From: Phanerochaete sordida
Lineage: Eukaryota; Basidiomycota; Agaricomycetes; Polyporales; Phanerochaetaceae
Assembly: GCA_019973155.2 (NCBI GenBank)
Contig: BPQB01000003.1
Span: 434,001 to 498,000, forward strand
Direction of reading: 5' to 3'
Length of the DNA stretch: 64,000 nucleotides
The notes under the pieces are model-generated. The model was not told where the DNA came from. It ran no database searches and worked only from the letters and a program-made list of their open reading frames with translations. The translations under genes were made by a program, and so were the position numbers. Shown piece by piece: positions 1 through 11,234 of this stretch (positions are counted from its first letter, which is position 1; each line of letters opens with the position of its first letter).

Positions 1-245
1 TGGCAAAGTATAGTACATGCAAATGAAGCCAGGATATGTGCGTGTAGAGAAGGCCTAGGGTTCGTAGAACATCTGTTCTTTGCTCGGGTGCAGCACGAGC
101 AATACATAGTTTGTCATCATAGAGCAATACATTAGCGTAAAAAGGCGGATAGATATCGCGCAGTAAAAGGCCTGCGAAGTATCGTCAGCACCGTGTCCCT
201 GGCCGACGGGAGCGGAAGCGCAAGGTTTACTCACAGGCATGCCGC

Positions 246-2414
246 TCAGACCGACTGCTGCAGGCTCTGGCTCAGCCCAGCAAGGAGCGCGTTCAAAACT
301 TCGCGGCTCGACCGCACCGCCTCGAGCTCACCCTCTGCTGTGCATTTGACCGCCCGCCATGCACTGTGGGCATCGCAAGCCGCCGCAGATACGCTCCACA
401 TCGCCTGCTGCTTCTGGAGCGTCGCCCGCTGCGAAGCGACTGCGTCGAGCGCGGCCCGCTTCAGGGCCTCAGCGACGGCTTCGTCGCGCAGGATCTGTGC
501 CTGCGCAAGCTGCTCCTCCAGGGATGCAGCGTACCGTGCCAGCTTGTCGGCCTCGGGCTTGGCAAGGTTCCCGTGGACCTGCTCCTCCAGTGTCGAGATC
601 TGCTGCGCAAGCTCCTCCGCGTCGCGCAACCGGGCCTCGGTTGCTGCCGCGAGCTGCGCCTCGAGAGCCGCGATCCGGGCCAAGCGCTCCTGCGCCATGA
701 TCTCTACCGAGGCCAGCTGTAATCGCAGCATGGTGGCGTTCGAGCTCTCGATGGGCGAGGGCTCAGCGGAGTCGTCGTAGTAGCGAAGCTGGGGATGCGG
801 GGCCGGGGCAGGAGTGACATCCGGTAAGAGTACTTGCGAGATAGAGCCGTAACCAGAGGGCGAAGGCATGGCACTCAAGGTAGGACTCTCGGGTATATCT
901 GCCAAGGTGAGGTGGCTGGGTGTGGGTGACGCCATTAGCGACCGGAAGGGCGCATCAACTTCTGCAAGCATCTGGTCGACGTCGGGCGTGCCCATGGACT
1001 GGTTGTGCTGCGCTAGCTGTTCCCAGGAAAGTATAGAGCCGCGCTCATTGCCTACGGGCATACCTCGCCTCTGCGGGCGAAGGAATGGCGAGCCATCCGT
1101 ACTCGGAGGTGCGGGTGATAGATAAGACAGGTTGGCGCGACTTGGTAGTGTGAAAGGAGAGAGCCTTTGTGGGGTGGCAGGTGCGGGCTCATCGAGCAGG
1201 TCGATGGTACGGAACCGAGGTAAGGCGGGTGTGGGTGCAGACGGAGACGCCATCTGCGAGAGCATGAATTCGACATCGTTGGCCTCCATACTGTCCATGC
1301 TGGAGTCCGCGGTGAGAATGATAGGAGTGGGGTTAGTGATGAGGGATGACCGAGATGACGATGGAGTAGGTCCCCGTGAAGTCTTCTTGCGCACCGACAC
1401 GTTCGCAAAAGGCGAGTCGGGGCCGGAGGGTATACTGGTGCGAAGAGGGCTGGGACTAGGGCCTGAGTCGGTACGTGTACGAACAGACCCATTGGAGCGG
1501 TGTGCGATGCGCCTGATGATAGTCGGTGTAGAGGGTGCAGAGATGGGTGCACGAGATGAGCTCGACGAGGACGCAGAGGACGGCGGGCGGGTAATGGTAG
1601 CGGCGGCAGGTTTAGCCGCCTTCGTCTGTTTGGGGCGCGTCGGGGACGGGACGCGTGTGGGCGAGGAGGACGTGCGCGAGGCGGTCGCGCCCGCCTTGGA
1701 GTTCTTCTTCTCAGGTGTAGACGGCGTGGACGGCGTGACGTTGATGGCGGTGGTAAGGTTCACCTGCAGCGCGTTGCGGTGAGGCAGAGGGCTGATCGCA
1801 CGTGTCGTCTTCTGCGTGGGCTTGGTGAGGTCGAGCAGCATCGACTTACCCTTCTCCTCCTTGTCCCCCTTATCGTCGTCCGAAGTGCTCAGGCGGCGGC
1901 GCGTGCCTGCGCGGGCGGGCGGGGATGGCCCCCTTTTCTCGCCCGCTGACTCCACGTGCATAGACCTAGGTCTATACTTGGGCAGCGCCGAGGTGGTGAT
2001 GAGGGAGCTGCGAGGCCGGACAGAGGACGCACGCTTCGCGCTGATCTTGGGGCTGATCGTGTTGGGCGAACATTGCTCTTCAGAGGAGGTGCCTCCGCTC
2101 GGCTTAGGTACGCCAGAGAGCCTGCGCGAGCTCTTGACGGCTGCGGTCGCGTCTGGGGAGGCAGCTTTCTCTCGCCTAACCGTCGCGGTCTTGTCCGCAG
2201 AGGTAGCCGGCGGCGGCACGAGGCTGCTACGTTTAGAGACGGTGCTGTCCTTCACCCTCTTCCCCTTTTCCTTCTCCCCTACAGAGTCCTTGCTGTCCTT
2301 GTGCATGGCATCGGCGAGGGCCTTGCCCATCGAGGAGAAATTAAGAGACTTTAATGAAGCCCGCGTCATGGGTCGGGTTCGCTGCGGGAGGCCAGTGGCC
2401 TCGGTAGCCGGCAT
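246..2414 (-). CDS. Serine/proline-rich protein with C-terminal coiled coil, unknown function
   Basis: A single uninterrupted frame of 722 residues, unusual among the intron-rich genes here. Residues about 1-560 are low-complexity Ser/Thr/Pro/Arg-rich and probably disordered, with many basic Ser-Pro sites that could be kinase targets. Residues about 570-715 change abruptly to a heptad-rich Ala/Leu/Glu/Gln stretch that reads as a long coiled coil (for example VEIMAQERLARIAALEAQL). There is no signal peptide or membrane segment. I do not recognise a catalytic domain. The composition fits a cytoskeletal, polarity or scaffold protein, but that is only inference. The start chosen is the first ATG of the frame; a start at residue 16 is possible. 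Confidence 0.75.
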   Translation of the reverse strand: MPATEATGLPQRTRPMTRASLKSLNFSSMGKALADAMHKDSKDSVGEKEKGKRVKDSTVSKRSSLVPPPATSADKTATVRREKAASPDATAAVKSSRRLSGVPKPSGGTSSEEQCSPNTISPKISAKRASSVRPRSSLITTSALPKYRPRSMHVESAGEKRGPSPPARAGTRRRLSTSDDDKGDKEEKGKSMLLDLTKPTQKTTRAISPLPHRNALQVNLTTAINVTPSTPSTPEKKNSKAGATASRTSSSPTRVPSPTRPKQTKAAKPAAATITRPPSSASSSSSSRAPISAPSTPTIIRRIAHRSNGSVRTRTDSGPSPSPLRTSIPSGPDSPFANVSVRKKTSRGPTPSSSRSSLITNPTPIILTADSSMDSMEANDVEFMLSQMASPSAPTPALPRFRTIDLLDEPAPATPQRLSPFTLPSRANLSYLSPAPPSTDGSPFLRPQRRGMPVGNERGSILSWEQLAQHNQSMGTPDVDQMLAEVDAPFRSLMASPTPSHLTLADIPESPTLSAMPSPSGYGSISQVLLPDVTPAPAPHPQLRYYDDSAEPSPIESSNATMLRLQLASVEIMAQERLARIAALEAQLAAATEARLRDAEELAQQISTLEEQVHGNLAKPEADKLARYAASLEEQLAQAQILRDEAVAEALKRAALDAVASQRATLQKQQAMWSVSAAACDAHSAWRAVKCTAEGELEAVRSSREVLNALLAGLSQSLQQSV

Positions 2415-2693
2415 GGTCGCTGGCGTCGTCAGGGTATATAGAAGTGTGAGTAGTAGTGAGCGTCGAGTGTGAGAGCGAGTCCGTCGTGTTTTCGAACTTG
2501 GACGCTGTCGAACTTGTAATCAAGACGTAAAATGGTGGGCGTGGACCATGGGCGGGAGTGGGTGTGACTTTGAGAGAACCGAACTGGCAAGCAGCGCGTC
2601 AACATCGGCGCGCATGTCACGGCCACTCATGTTCTTACCCGTCACGTCACGCTCTACTACAGCACGGGGGTATAGCGACGGCGTACTCGAAGG

Positions 2694-4528
2694 CTACCAC
2701 ATAAACCGACCTACGCCCTCTCTCTCTTTATACAGGAACACCCACATGGTAGCCGCGTTGATCGCAGCGTACCACAGGCCCTCAAGCGCTACTCCCCATC
2801 CGGGAACATCACCCACTTGCGCCCGGAGCAGTACGTACGGAATGAGAAAGTAGCGAGGCTCGAGCAAGGGTGTCGGGAGCAGCGTGGGGGTGACAAACAA
2901 AGGGACCAATAGGTTCTGGAGCAGCGTTTGGTCGTGTCCTGCCCCATGCCGACATTAACTACCCCGCTCGGTAAGGGTTTAGGATTCACGCACCGATTCG
3001 CAGATACCATGCCCACGCGCACGCTATATACCCCGGAATGAGGAGATAGGGCATGACAGGGTGCAGACGGAAGACCCTGCGCCACACGTAGAAGGTGTAA
3101 TGGCGATTGTCGGCGAGGAGGAAAGGGTGGTGAATCCTATCCGAGACACCATGAGATTGGCCAGGACGAGTTAAAGCTTCACGACGTACGTGAACTTGTA
3201 TACCGTGAGAGCCATTACGGCTGACACAAGGCAAGTCACGGCAGCGTTTCTAAAGCTGGGTCAGTCACTGGACCATACACGCCAATGCCGTGCTCCCGGC
3301 TCATGTACCTTTTGCTGCCAAACATACGCTGCCAGACCCCTTGCGCGAGAGCTTGGAGTCCACCTGGCGCGCTAACTAGCGCAGGCCAGCCCACCAGAGT
3401 CGAAAACCCTATGAAGTAGTACAGCTGCGGTATGTGGAACGAGGGAACATGGTTCGACTTGTCGCCTAGAAGACTGGGTAGTCAGGACCAGCGCGGCGAT
3501 TAGATTCAATAAATGCATACCGAGAACGATCCCACCGTTCCAGAAAACGAAGGCCGCAAAGCTTGCAATGACAAGGGTATACGGAACAAATGCCGGTAGA
3601 ATATCCGGGACGACCTTCGGCGCACTTAGGATCGCCTTGAGTAGATCCACTAGACCCAGAAGCCCCTTCATTCAGTACACAGCACTCATCATCTCATGGT
3701 GCGCACGGACCTGGGGTGGCGACCAGCGCAGGTGGATCATGGAGCCTCTTCACAGGCGCGGCCCCGGGTGCGGCTCTCCGGAAGCGCAGGCTCATGAGTT
3801 GGCTCGCAGCATACGCGTAGAGGACCCAGATGACGTTCGTCTGGCGAAACGTGCAGCTCACGGCGCCGAGCTGCGCTCCTTGCATGCGGTCAGCGGGCTT
3901 CACGCAACGTTTGGCACGGGACGCACCAGAGCCGCGAGCGCATGCTGGTTCTGCGCCGCCGCGACGACCGTGAGCGCGACAGAGACGAGGCTCGGCACCT
4001 CGGTGTAGTACAGGAAGCCGAAGAACCACGCGAGCGGGAACGCGGCGAGCACGACCGCCTCGGCGGTCGGCGCAAAGAGCGAGCGCGGCGCGGCCTCGCG
4101 CTTGTGGAAGCACAGCAGCCGCGTGAGCACGAGGGGCAGCGCGAGTAGCGTGAGCAGGGGCGTGAGTCGGAGCATCGCTAGGTTGCACTTCAGCATGAAG
4201 ACGCGCTTCAGGGCGAGGCTCAGGACGTAGCTGTCGAGCGACGCTCGATCAATTGCATAGCAGAAAGACTGGGAAGCGCGTGCTTACAGGCCAGGAGGAG
4301 TCGTGATTTTAGGGTCCCAATAGGCGTAGTCCCCTGCACAATATGCCTGGACCTGGGGGACATGGAACGGCTCGTCCTGTAGGCGATCGCCCTCAGCCTC
4401 CGCGCCCCTCGCAGAAGACACTGGCGGCACACCATGTACGGTTCTGTAACCATTTCATTGACAGCCTTGAGCACCAGCACGGAGCTGACGCAGAAGGCCA
4501 GGTAGGCCGTCGGACCCAGCGACGACAT
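2694..4528 (-). CDS. ALG10: Dol-P-Glc:Glc2Man9GlcNAc2-PP-Dol alpha-1,2-glucosyltransferase (ALG10/DIE2 family)
   Basis: ER multi-spanning enzyme that adds the third, terminal alpha-1,2-glucose to the dolichol-linked N-glycan precursor before oligosaccharyl transfer. Several short exons carry family motifs in order: an N-terminal membrane segment, then [13 protein letters not shown] followed by [54 protein letters not shown], and a C-terminal [15 protein letters not shown]. These match the conserved luminal loops and end of Alg10. The start is the ATG at 4528, directly before the first hydrophobic segment; an upstream in-frame ATG at 4597 would overlap the divergent MTQ2 start. The stop is TAG at 2694-2696. 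Exon borders were inferred by eye, so small internal errors are possible; no break is apparent. Confidence 0.9.
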
Positions 4529-4595
4529 GGCGGGCGGTGACAAGTAGCTTTGGCGCCCAACGCGTCTCGCGTCCACCTTTTGACCAGACACCGTC
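4529..4595. promoter_or_regulatory. Shared divergent promoter of ALG10 and MTQ2
   Basis: Only 67 bases separate the predicted start codons of ALG10 (minus strand) and MTQ2 (plus strand). Both 5' untranslated regions and core promoters must lie in this gap or overlap the partner gene. No TATA box is visible. Co-regulation is possible but not shown. Confidence 0.6.
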
Positions 4596-5548
4596 ATGAT
4601 CCCGACGCCAGATCTCTCACATTTGACCGCTGCAGACTATGAGCACGTTTACGAACCTGCAGGTACGCTTCACGAGTCTTATTCGTATGAATGCCACTCA
4701 AACCTGCTGTCAGAGGACACATTCATCCTGCTTGACGCGCTTGAGCAGGATGCAGACGAGTTACGCGAAGTCAAGCCTCGGGTATGCCTAGAAATAGGGT
4801 ACGTTGCACGCTCTAAGTCCATAATATGTACTCACTGCTACCCTGAAGATCTGGTTCGGGCTGCGTATCCAGCTTCGTCGGGGCCATTCTCGGAAATTCG
4901 TGCCGTGAGTACCTCCCCCTCCATTCGTTTTGCATCTGACCCTTCGTCTAGTCTATCTCTCGACGGACATTAACCCCTTTGCCGCATCATGCACGCAGCG
5001 AACTGCACGTCAAAACAAGGTGCTTCTCTTTCCCCTACGAATTCTCCCGGGACCCTGACCCAGCGCCGTGCAGTAGAGGACCATCGACCCCATCGTAGCC
5101 AGTCTCGCTGGGCCATTGCGAACGCGGCTGCACCGCAACATCGACCTCCTGATCTTCAACCCGCCATATGTGCCGACCCATGACGAGGAAGCGTATAGCG
5201 CGCAGAGCACCGCGGACCTCGCGGGCGCGTGGGCGGGCGGCGCGAGTGGAATGCAGATCACGGACGTGCTGCTAAACGACCTCGACGTACGCAAACGCCC
5301 TGTGTATGTCATGTGCTGTGTGCTGACCATTCTGCAGAACCTGTTGTCGCCCACAGGCCGGTTCTACCTCGTAGCAGTCAAGCAGAATGATGTGCCTGGA
5401 ATACAGAAACGGATGGAGGAGTTTGGGTTCCGGAGCGAGGTGAGCGACATGGCTCTACAAATATTAGATTGATTTGACGTCTGTCAAGGTCGTATTGCAG
5501 CGAAGGGCAGGCCGCGAACATCTGTTCATAGTCCGATTTACTCGGTAG
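4596..5548 (+). CDS. MTQ2: eRF1 glutamine N5-methyltransferase catalytic subunit (MTQ2/HemK2 family)
   Basis: Class I SAM-dependent methyltransferase that, with Trm112, methylates the Gln of the GGQ motif of release factor eRF1. The N-terminus reads YEHVYEPA joined across an intron at 4663-4713 to [12 protein letters not shown], the typical Mtq2 opening. The SAM-binding motif I is split by the next intron (EIG joined to [15 protein letters not shown]). The substrate-binding NPPY motif follows as [11 protein letters not shown] near 5150. The last exon begins after an intron at about 5440 and reads [17 protein letters not shown] before TAG at 5546-5548. Size (about 230 residues) fits the family. 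It is divergent from ALG10. Confidence 0.9.
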
Positions 5549-5699
5549 CAGACGTTGTACGTCAACCAAGAGCATCCTAATCATCATCCTAACACGGTTA
5601 TACACAGATGGCACACATATGATACATCCATTTAATACAAGTCTCCTAGCAATGTGCGTGAAGCCTTCCGTTTTCGACACGTCCTGGTATGCAAGCTGC

Positions 5700-6996
5700 T
5701 TAGAGCTTGAGGTCGGGGTTGGCGGGGATGGGGCGCTCCGCCTGGGGCGTGATGCGGATGCCATGGCGGACGGCATTCTGGTCGGTGAAGTCGAGAATCG
5801 CAGACTGCAGCGAGCAAAGGTCAGGCGCGTTCGGCAAGATGATGCGGGGGCACTCACGTGGGCAGTGACACGGTTGTCCCAGAGGACGACGGTGTACGGC
5901 TCCCAGCGCGCACGGACCTGGCTGTCGATGCTGCGGTCGATGTGGTCGTACAGGAAGTTCAGGATCGCATCTACGCTCTCGTCAGCGCCGCGCTTCGCAA
6001 CGCAAGCCCAGGCTGCGACTCACCCGACTCTTCGCGCTTGTAGCCGACGATGCGGCGCGTGAACTGACGGTTGACGTAGAGCGCCTCCTCGCCGGTGACG
6101 GGGTGCTTGCGGATGACGGGGTGCTCATTCACAACGGGCTCGCGGCGCACGACACCGCCGCGGTTGCCGGCACGGCTGTACTCGGCCTGCTCGTGCGCGC
6201 TGTGCGACGCCTTGAGCGTTTTGAGGTACGCGACGAACTCGGGCGAGAGGCGCTTGAGCGTCGTGACCTGCGACGTGAAGACGGTGTCCCCACCCGTCTC
6301 GGGCGCGCTCACGAGGAAGAGCGCGGTGAGCCCCGGCGGCTGGTGCTCGTAGCTCACGTCCGAGTGCCACGTCGTCGCGATCGTGCGGTCGCTCCGCTCG
6401 TAGTTGAACGTCGAGTTCTTGTCGCGGTACACGAGGTGCAGGTGTGGGTAGCCCTCGGGGTGCCCCGACGTCGGGTGGATGTGCAGGCGCCCGAAGTAGC
6501 GGCCTGCGAACAGTAAGTCAGGATATGTGCATGGGTCGGTCAGGTGCGCGGGTGCTCACCCCACTCGAGCCAGAAGTCCGGCCCGCGCTCGATAAAGTCC
6601 TCCTGGCCGCGCAGGACGAGGACCTTGCGCCGTGCAACCTGTGACCCTGCGTCAGCACGCGGCTCCCAGACGGTCTCTGCGGCGCCGACTGACCTCGAGC
6701 GCGAGCTCGTCCTTCTCGTCGGGCGTGAGCGTCGCGAGGTTGACGCCGCGGATCTCCTCGCCCGCGGGCGGGGTGAGCTGCGAGACGGTCGCGTTCGCGA
6801 GGAACTGGCGCGGGTTCGGGTGCTGGAGCGCGCGGTGGCCGGGGTCGACGTGCTCGAAGGGCTCGAGCGGCGGGTAGTGCTCGTCCTTGGGGAAGACGGG
6901 CAGGAGGTGCGCGTACTTGTAGTCCTGTGAGGGCTCCTCGGCCTTGATCTGGATCGCGCCCGCGGGCGTGCTCGTCACGGTGGTGGTCGCGGACAT
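5700..6996 (-). CDS. TauD/TfdA-type Fe(II)/2-oxoglutarate-dependent dioxygenase
   Basis: Non-heme iron oxygenase of the taurine/alkylsulfonate dioxygenase family, which typically releases sulfite from sulfonates or oxidises related small substrates; the substrate here is unknown. The N-terminal exon starts MSATTTVTSTPAG and contains GEEIRGVNLATL, a typical TauD opening. The iron-binding HxD lies in TTWHSDVSYE, followed by PPGLTALFLVSAPETGGDTVF. The distal histidine lies in the last part, WDNRVTAH, split from the end by an intron near 5815-5850. The C-terminus is RITPQAERPIPANPDLKL before TAA at 5700-5702. At least three introns are implied. Start is the ATG at 6996. No sulfur-assimilation neighbours are present. 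Confidence 0.88.
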
Positions 6997-8132
6997 CGTG
7001 GGGGACTCGGCGGGGTGCAGCAGAGGCTCGTCGAGGGCCTCTCACGGCGCGCGGGGGTAGTATATGTACGCGTCGAGGACGGCCGTCGCCATAGACTGAG
7101 GCGAATGCGCCATCGTTAGTAAGCTATGTTATCTGCACCCTGCTCATGGGCAGCCGTTCCGGCAGAGCAGGGCTACGCAAGTCGCAAGGATTGCAGGATG
7201 ATTCCGAAACTCGTCAGTAGCTGAGACCTGGCCGGCCGGTATGGCAATGGATACACACATCAGCGTGGGGTGCGGTTGCGCCATTCGCCGCGGGGATGAG
7301 ATAAGGGTCTGGTGGATGCCTGGGATGGGCCGCTGGCGGGGCAGGAGGGGGCCGCGGGGCTCCGGGGCATGTGCACGCGAGTGCGAAGGTGTTCTGCTCT
7401 TATATTTGCGCGGATAGCGTGCTAGGCACCGCGCCGGTCGCGGCTGCTGTGCGGGTGCGCGTCTGGGATCCACAGGACCTGCCTGGTATGGACGCAGGTG
7501 CCGTGACGCCTGGACTATCTCCCATGTGCTTTCCCGTTCCCGCCGCGATCAGGGCATGTTCCCAGTTGGGACGTGGTTATTGTGTTGGCAGCGTCTGCGG
7601 AGGAGCAGGGTCCCGCCGCTGGACGAGAAATGTGGGTCCAACACAATAAGCCAGCGATCGTATCTCACCGGATGCACGCTTTCAGCCATCGCCAGCGAAT
7701 TAGCCCCGTCATCTCCGCCAGGGCTCGCACACAGCTGCACAGGCTGCGTCTCCCCTGTCCTCGCAATGCCGTCAGGCGGGCGGTCCATTGCCTTCCAGAG
7801 ACCCGTGGGCACCCCGCACTCGCCTGCCGCCATTGACTCGGCGTCCTAGTCCTGCCACGATGTGAGTTTTTCCCCAGGCGCCGCCTCCTAATTGTCACCA
7901 ACTTGCTTCCGGTCTCTAGGCCCTCGCTTTGACCTATTGTGCGCTCGTATGGTCCGTCGATCTACGGTCTGATCATCCTCGATACCCTACACAATTGCCT
8001 CTGCGCCGCAAGGCACATGTGTCCTCGCGAGCTCGCTCAAAAGGACAGAGCACCCAGCCATGCCCGATAGGCATCCCTGTCCCGCCCTCCTCCCTCTTCG
8101 CTGCTTCGTGGGCACACAGCGCGGGTAGCACC
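6997..8132. other. Intergenic region between divergent TauD and OPT genes
   Basis: About 1.1 kb containing both promoters. No frame with conserved motifs, signal peptide or credible splice pattern was found; the short frames here look like chance. A CT-rich stretch with several TCCC runs precedes the OPT start at about 8080-8130, as is common upstream of highly expressed fungal genes. Confidence 0.6.
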
Positions 8133-10855
8133 ATGTCGACCGCCATCTCATCGACCATTTCGGCCATCCGCCGCCAAATCCCCGACGTTCCCGAGGACAT
8201 CGACGAGCACTTCAACGATCCCAACTGGGACTACCGCCCCCCGTCCCCCACCCTCTCGACCGAGTCGATAGACCTCGACCGCAAGGAGAAGGGCTTCACC
8301 TCGAGCAGGCACTCGGGCTCTGATTTTGAGACAGAGTCGAACATCGAGTCCTCCTACGGCAAGACCGCCGGCACCTCCACCTATGGCAAGACCGAGCAGT
8401 CCCACTCTCAGCTCTGGTCAACCTCTCCGACAGATCTCGAAGAGTAAGTGCCTACTTCTGAACACCTGCGAGTAAATCGCTAACTCTTGCTTAGTGACTC
8501 GCCTTATCCCGAGGTCCGGGCGGCCGTCTCCAATATCGACGATCCGTCCATGCCAGTAAACACATTCAGGGCGTGAGTGCTTGTCCTGGTCACCCATTTT
8601 GCCTCTGAACTCATCTTTTTTTGCAGTTGGTTCCTTGGCTTGACGTTCGCGACTCTCGCTTCGAGTCTTAACACCTTCATGTCCCTGCGAAGTACGCTGC
8701 CCATCTTCTAATCTCGAAGCGCCCGGCCTGACATTATATTGTAGACCAAATCTGGACCTTCTCTCCCCTCGTCGCCCAGGTCCTCGTCCTTCCCTTTGGC
8801 AAGTTCCTGGCATGGGCACTTCCAACTACCAGGTTCCGCACTTTCGGCTACACCTGGACGCTCAACCCGGGACCCTTCAACGTTAAGGAGCACACCCTCA
8901 TTGTCGCGATGGTCACGATGACCTGGCAGACGGTGTACATGTCCTCGGTCTTCGTCACGCAGCAAGTCAACTACGGGCAGGAACTGACGTACAAGTACAA
9001 GATCCTGACCGCGCTCTCGAACCAGCTCGTCGGCGTCGCGCTCGGCGGCATGTTCCGCTCGTTCCTCGTCTGGCCCTCGAGCATGATCTACCCGGGCACG
9101 CTCGTGAGCTGCTCGCTCATGAACACGCTCCACCGCAACTGGGGCAAGCACGAGCGCAAGCACGTCTCGCGCCACCGCCTCTTCACCATCGTCTGCGTCG
9201 CGAGCGCGCTCTACTACTACGTCCCCGGCTTCCTCTTCACCGGCGTCAGCATCTTCTCGTGGGCCTGCTGGATCGCACCTCAGAACCCGACCGTCAACAC
9301 CGTGTTTGGCTCGCTCACCGGCATGGGCATGGGCCTCCTCACCTTTGACTGGGCCATGATCACGATCCCCTCTGCCGCGAGCCCCCTCGTCTCGCCGTGG
9401 TGGGCGCAGATCAACATCTACGTCGCGTTCGTCGTCGTCTGCTGGATCATCGCGCCCGCTTTGTACTGTAAGCCCCGCGCTTTCTCTGTTCGATTGCCGA
9501 CGCTGAGTCCTACTTGCAGTTAGCAACGTCCTGTACGCGCAGTACATGCCCATCTCCGTCATCGCGCCGTTCGACAACACCGGCATGCCCTACGACATCT
9601 CGCAAGTCATCACGAACGGCACCTTTGACCTGGACAAGTACACCCAGTACTCGCCGATGTTCCTCAGCACCACGAACATCCTGGCCTACACGATTTGCTT
9701 CTCGATCTTCCCGGCTACCATCGTGCATACCCTCTGTGAGTCTATTCCCCAGTCATGCGTATACCAAAGCTAACCGTACGCCTCGCAGTGTGGTATGGCC
9801 GCGACATCATGCGCCAGATGCGCCGCTCGCTGGCGGACAACCGCGACGTGCACTCGCGGCTGATGCTCGCGTACCCGGAGGTGCCGATGTGGTGGTACGG
9901 CTTGATCTTCGCGTTCTGCTTCGCCACGGCGTGCGTCGGCATCGAGATCTACCCGACGGACTTTCCAATTTGGACTCTCATCGTGTCGCTGCTCATCGTG
10001 CTCGTGCTCGTCATCCCGCTGGGCATCGTGCGCGCGGTCACGAACCAGTGGCTCTCGATGACCTACCTCGCGGAGCTCCTCGGCGGGTACGTCACGCCGG
10101 GCAAGCCGCTCGCGTTCATGCTCTTCAAGTCGTACCTCGGCGCGCCCCAGGAGATCTCCTCGACGTTCCTCGCCGTGCTCAAGCTCGGGCACTACATGAA
10201 GGTCCCGCCGCGCACGATCTTCCTCGGCTCGCTCGCGGCGATGTTCGTCAACACCTTCGCATCGCAGGCGATCCAGGACGCGATCCTCGCGAACAACGCC
10301 GACGCGTGCACGCCGCTCAACACGAACGGCTTCACGTGCGCCGTCGACCAGGACTTCGTCTCCTCCGCGGCCATCTGGGGCGCGATCGGCAGCGCGCGCA
10401 TCTACGGCCCCGGGCAGCTCTACCGCCCGTTCCTGTGGATCATCTTCATCTGCACGCTGCTGCCCATCCCGTTCTACGTGCTCGCGCGCCGGTACCCGTA
10501 CTCGCGCTGGCGCTACGTGAACATCCCCGCCGCGCTCAGCAGCGCGATGTTCTTCCCGCCGTGCAGCGGCATGCAGTTCACGAGCTGGTTCCTCGTCGGC
10601 GGCGTCTTCCAGGGCTTCCTTCGCCGCCGCCACTTCCGCTGGTGGATGCGCTACAACTACGTGCTCGCGGCGGCGCTCGACGCCGGCCTCGCGTTCGGCA
10701 CGCTCCTCGTCTTCGTCACCCTCGTCGTCCCCAAGGGCGGCCTCGTCCTCAACTGGTGGGGCAATACCATCTGGCAGACGACGAACGACGCGATGGGCGC
10801 ACCCTTCAAGATGCCGCCTATCAACGGGACCTTTGGCCCCACGACGTGGCATTAA
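8133..10855 (+). CDS. Oligopeptide transporter, OPT family
   Basis: Proton-coupled plasma-membrane importer of small peptides (or related metal/glutathione substrates). An acidic soluble N-terminus of about 125 residues (MSTAISSTISAIRRQIPDVPED...) precedes the membrane domain. Five introns of about 50 bases can be placed, for example 8444-8493, 8572-8626 and near 8693, 9469 and 9736. The OPT hallmarks are visible in order: NTFRAWFLGLTFA, SLNTFMSLR, TLNPGPFNVKEH (the NPG signature), VYMSSVFVTQQVNYGQ, WPSSMIYPG, LYAQYMPISVIAPFDNTG, LLGGYVTPGKP, MFFPPCSGMQFTSWFLVGG and a C-terminal membrane bundle. About 14-16 hydrophobic segments can be counted. The stop is TAA at 10853-10855. The start lies after the CT-rich leader; a start further upstream in the same frame is less likely. 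Confidence 0.93.
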
Positions 10856-11234
10856 ACATTTATTCTCTCTTTCGCATGGACACACGGTTGTATCATTATT
10901 TGTATGTTCTACTGGCATAGCAGCATCTCTCGCATCCTCTCCTTCATCAGATACCTTGTCGACGACTTAAAATCTTCTCTCTCTGTAGTCTTACACTTCG
11001 TTCGGTCCTGATTGTGTAGTCTGGCTGGGCCTGTGACAATAGTGTACTACACCGATGTACCAGTAGCAGAAGGCAAAATAGACCTTCCCTGGAACTTAGC
11101 TCCTGGTGTGCGACCCCGAGCTCGTAACACACGGTATGTGTACGCGCGGTATGAGGTATAAGCTGCGAGACTGGGACAGCATCGATAGAATAACACCAGC
11201 ACAAGCATACACGACATACAACAACAGAGGGGCT
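10856..11234. other. Convergent intergenic region (OPT and PRP19 3' ends)
   Basis: About 380 bases holding the two facing 3' untranslated regions. It contains T-rich and A/T-rich stretches compatible with polyadenylation (for example around 10856-10910). No gene seen. Confidence 0.6.

Noticed and set aside
9770..10918. Antisense frame of 382 residues within OPT
   Set aside because: Glu/Arg-rich mirror of GC-biased third codon positions; no domain.
9514..10920. Alternative plus-strand frame of 468 residues inside the OPT gene
   Set aside because: It is an out-of-phase shadow rich in Arg/His/Pro, whereas the correct frame carries the OPT transmembrane segments and motifs.
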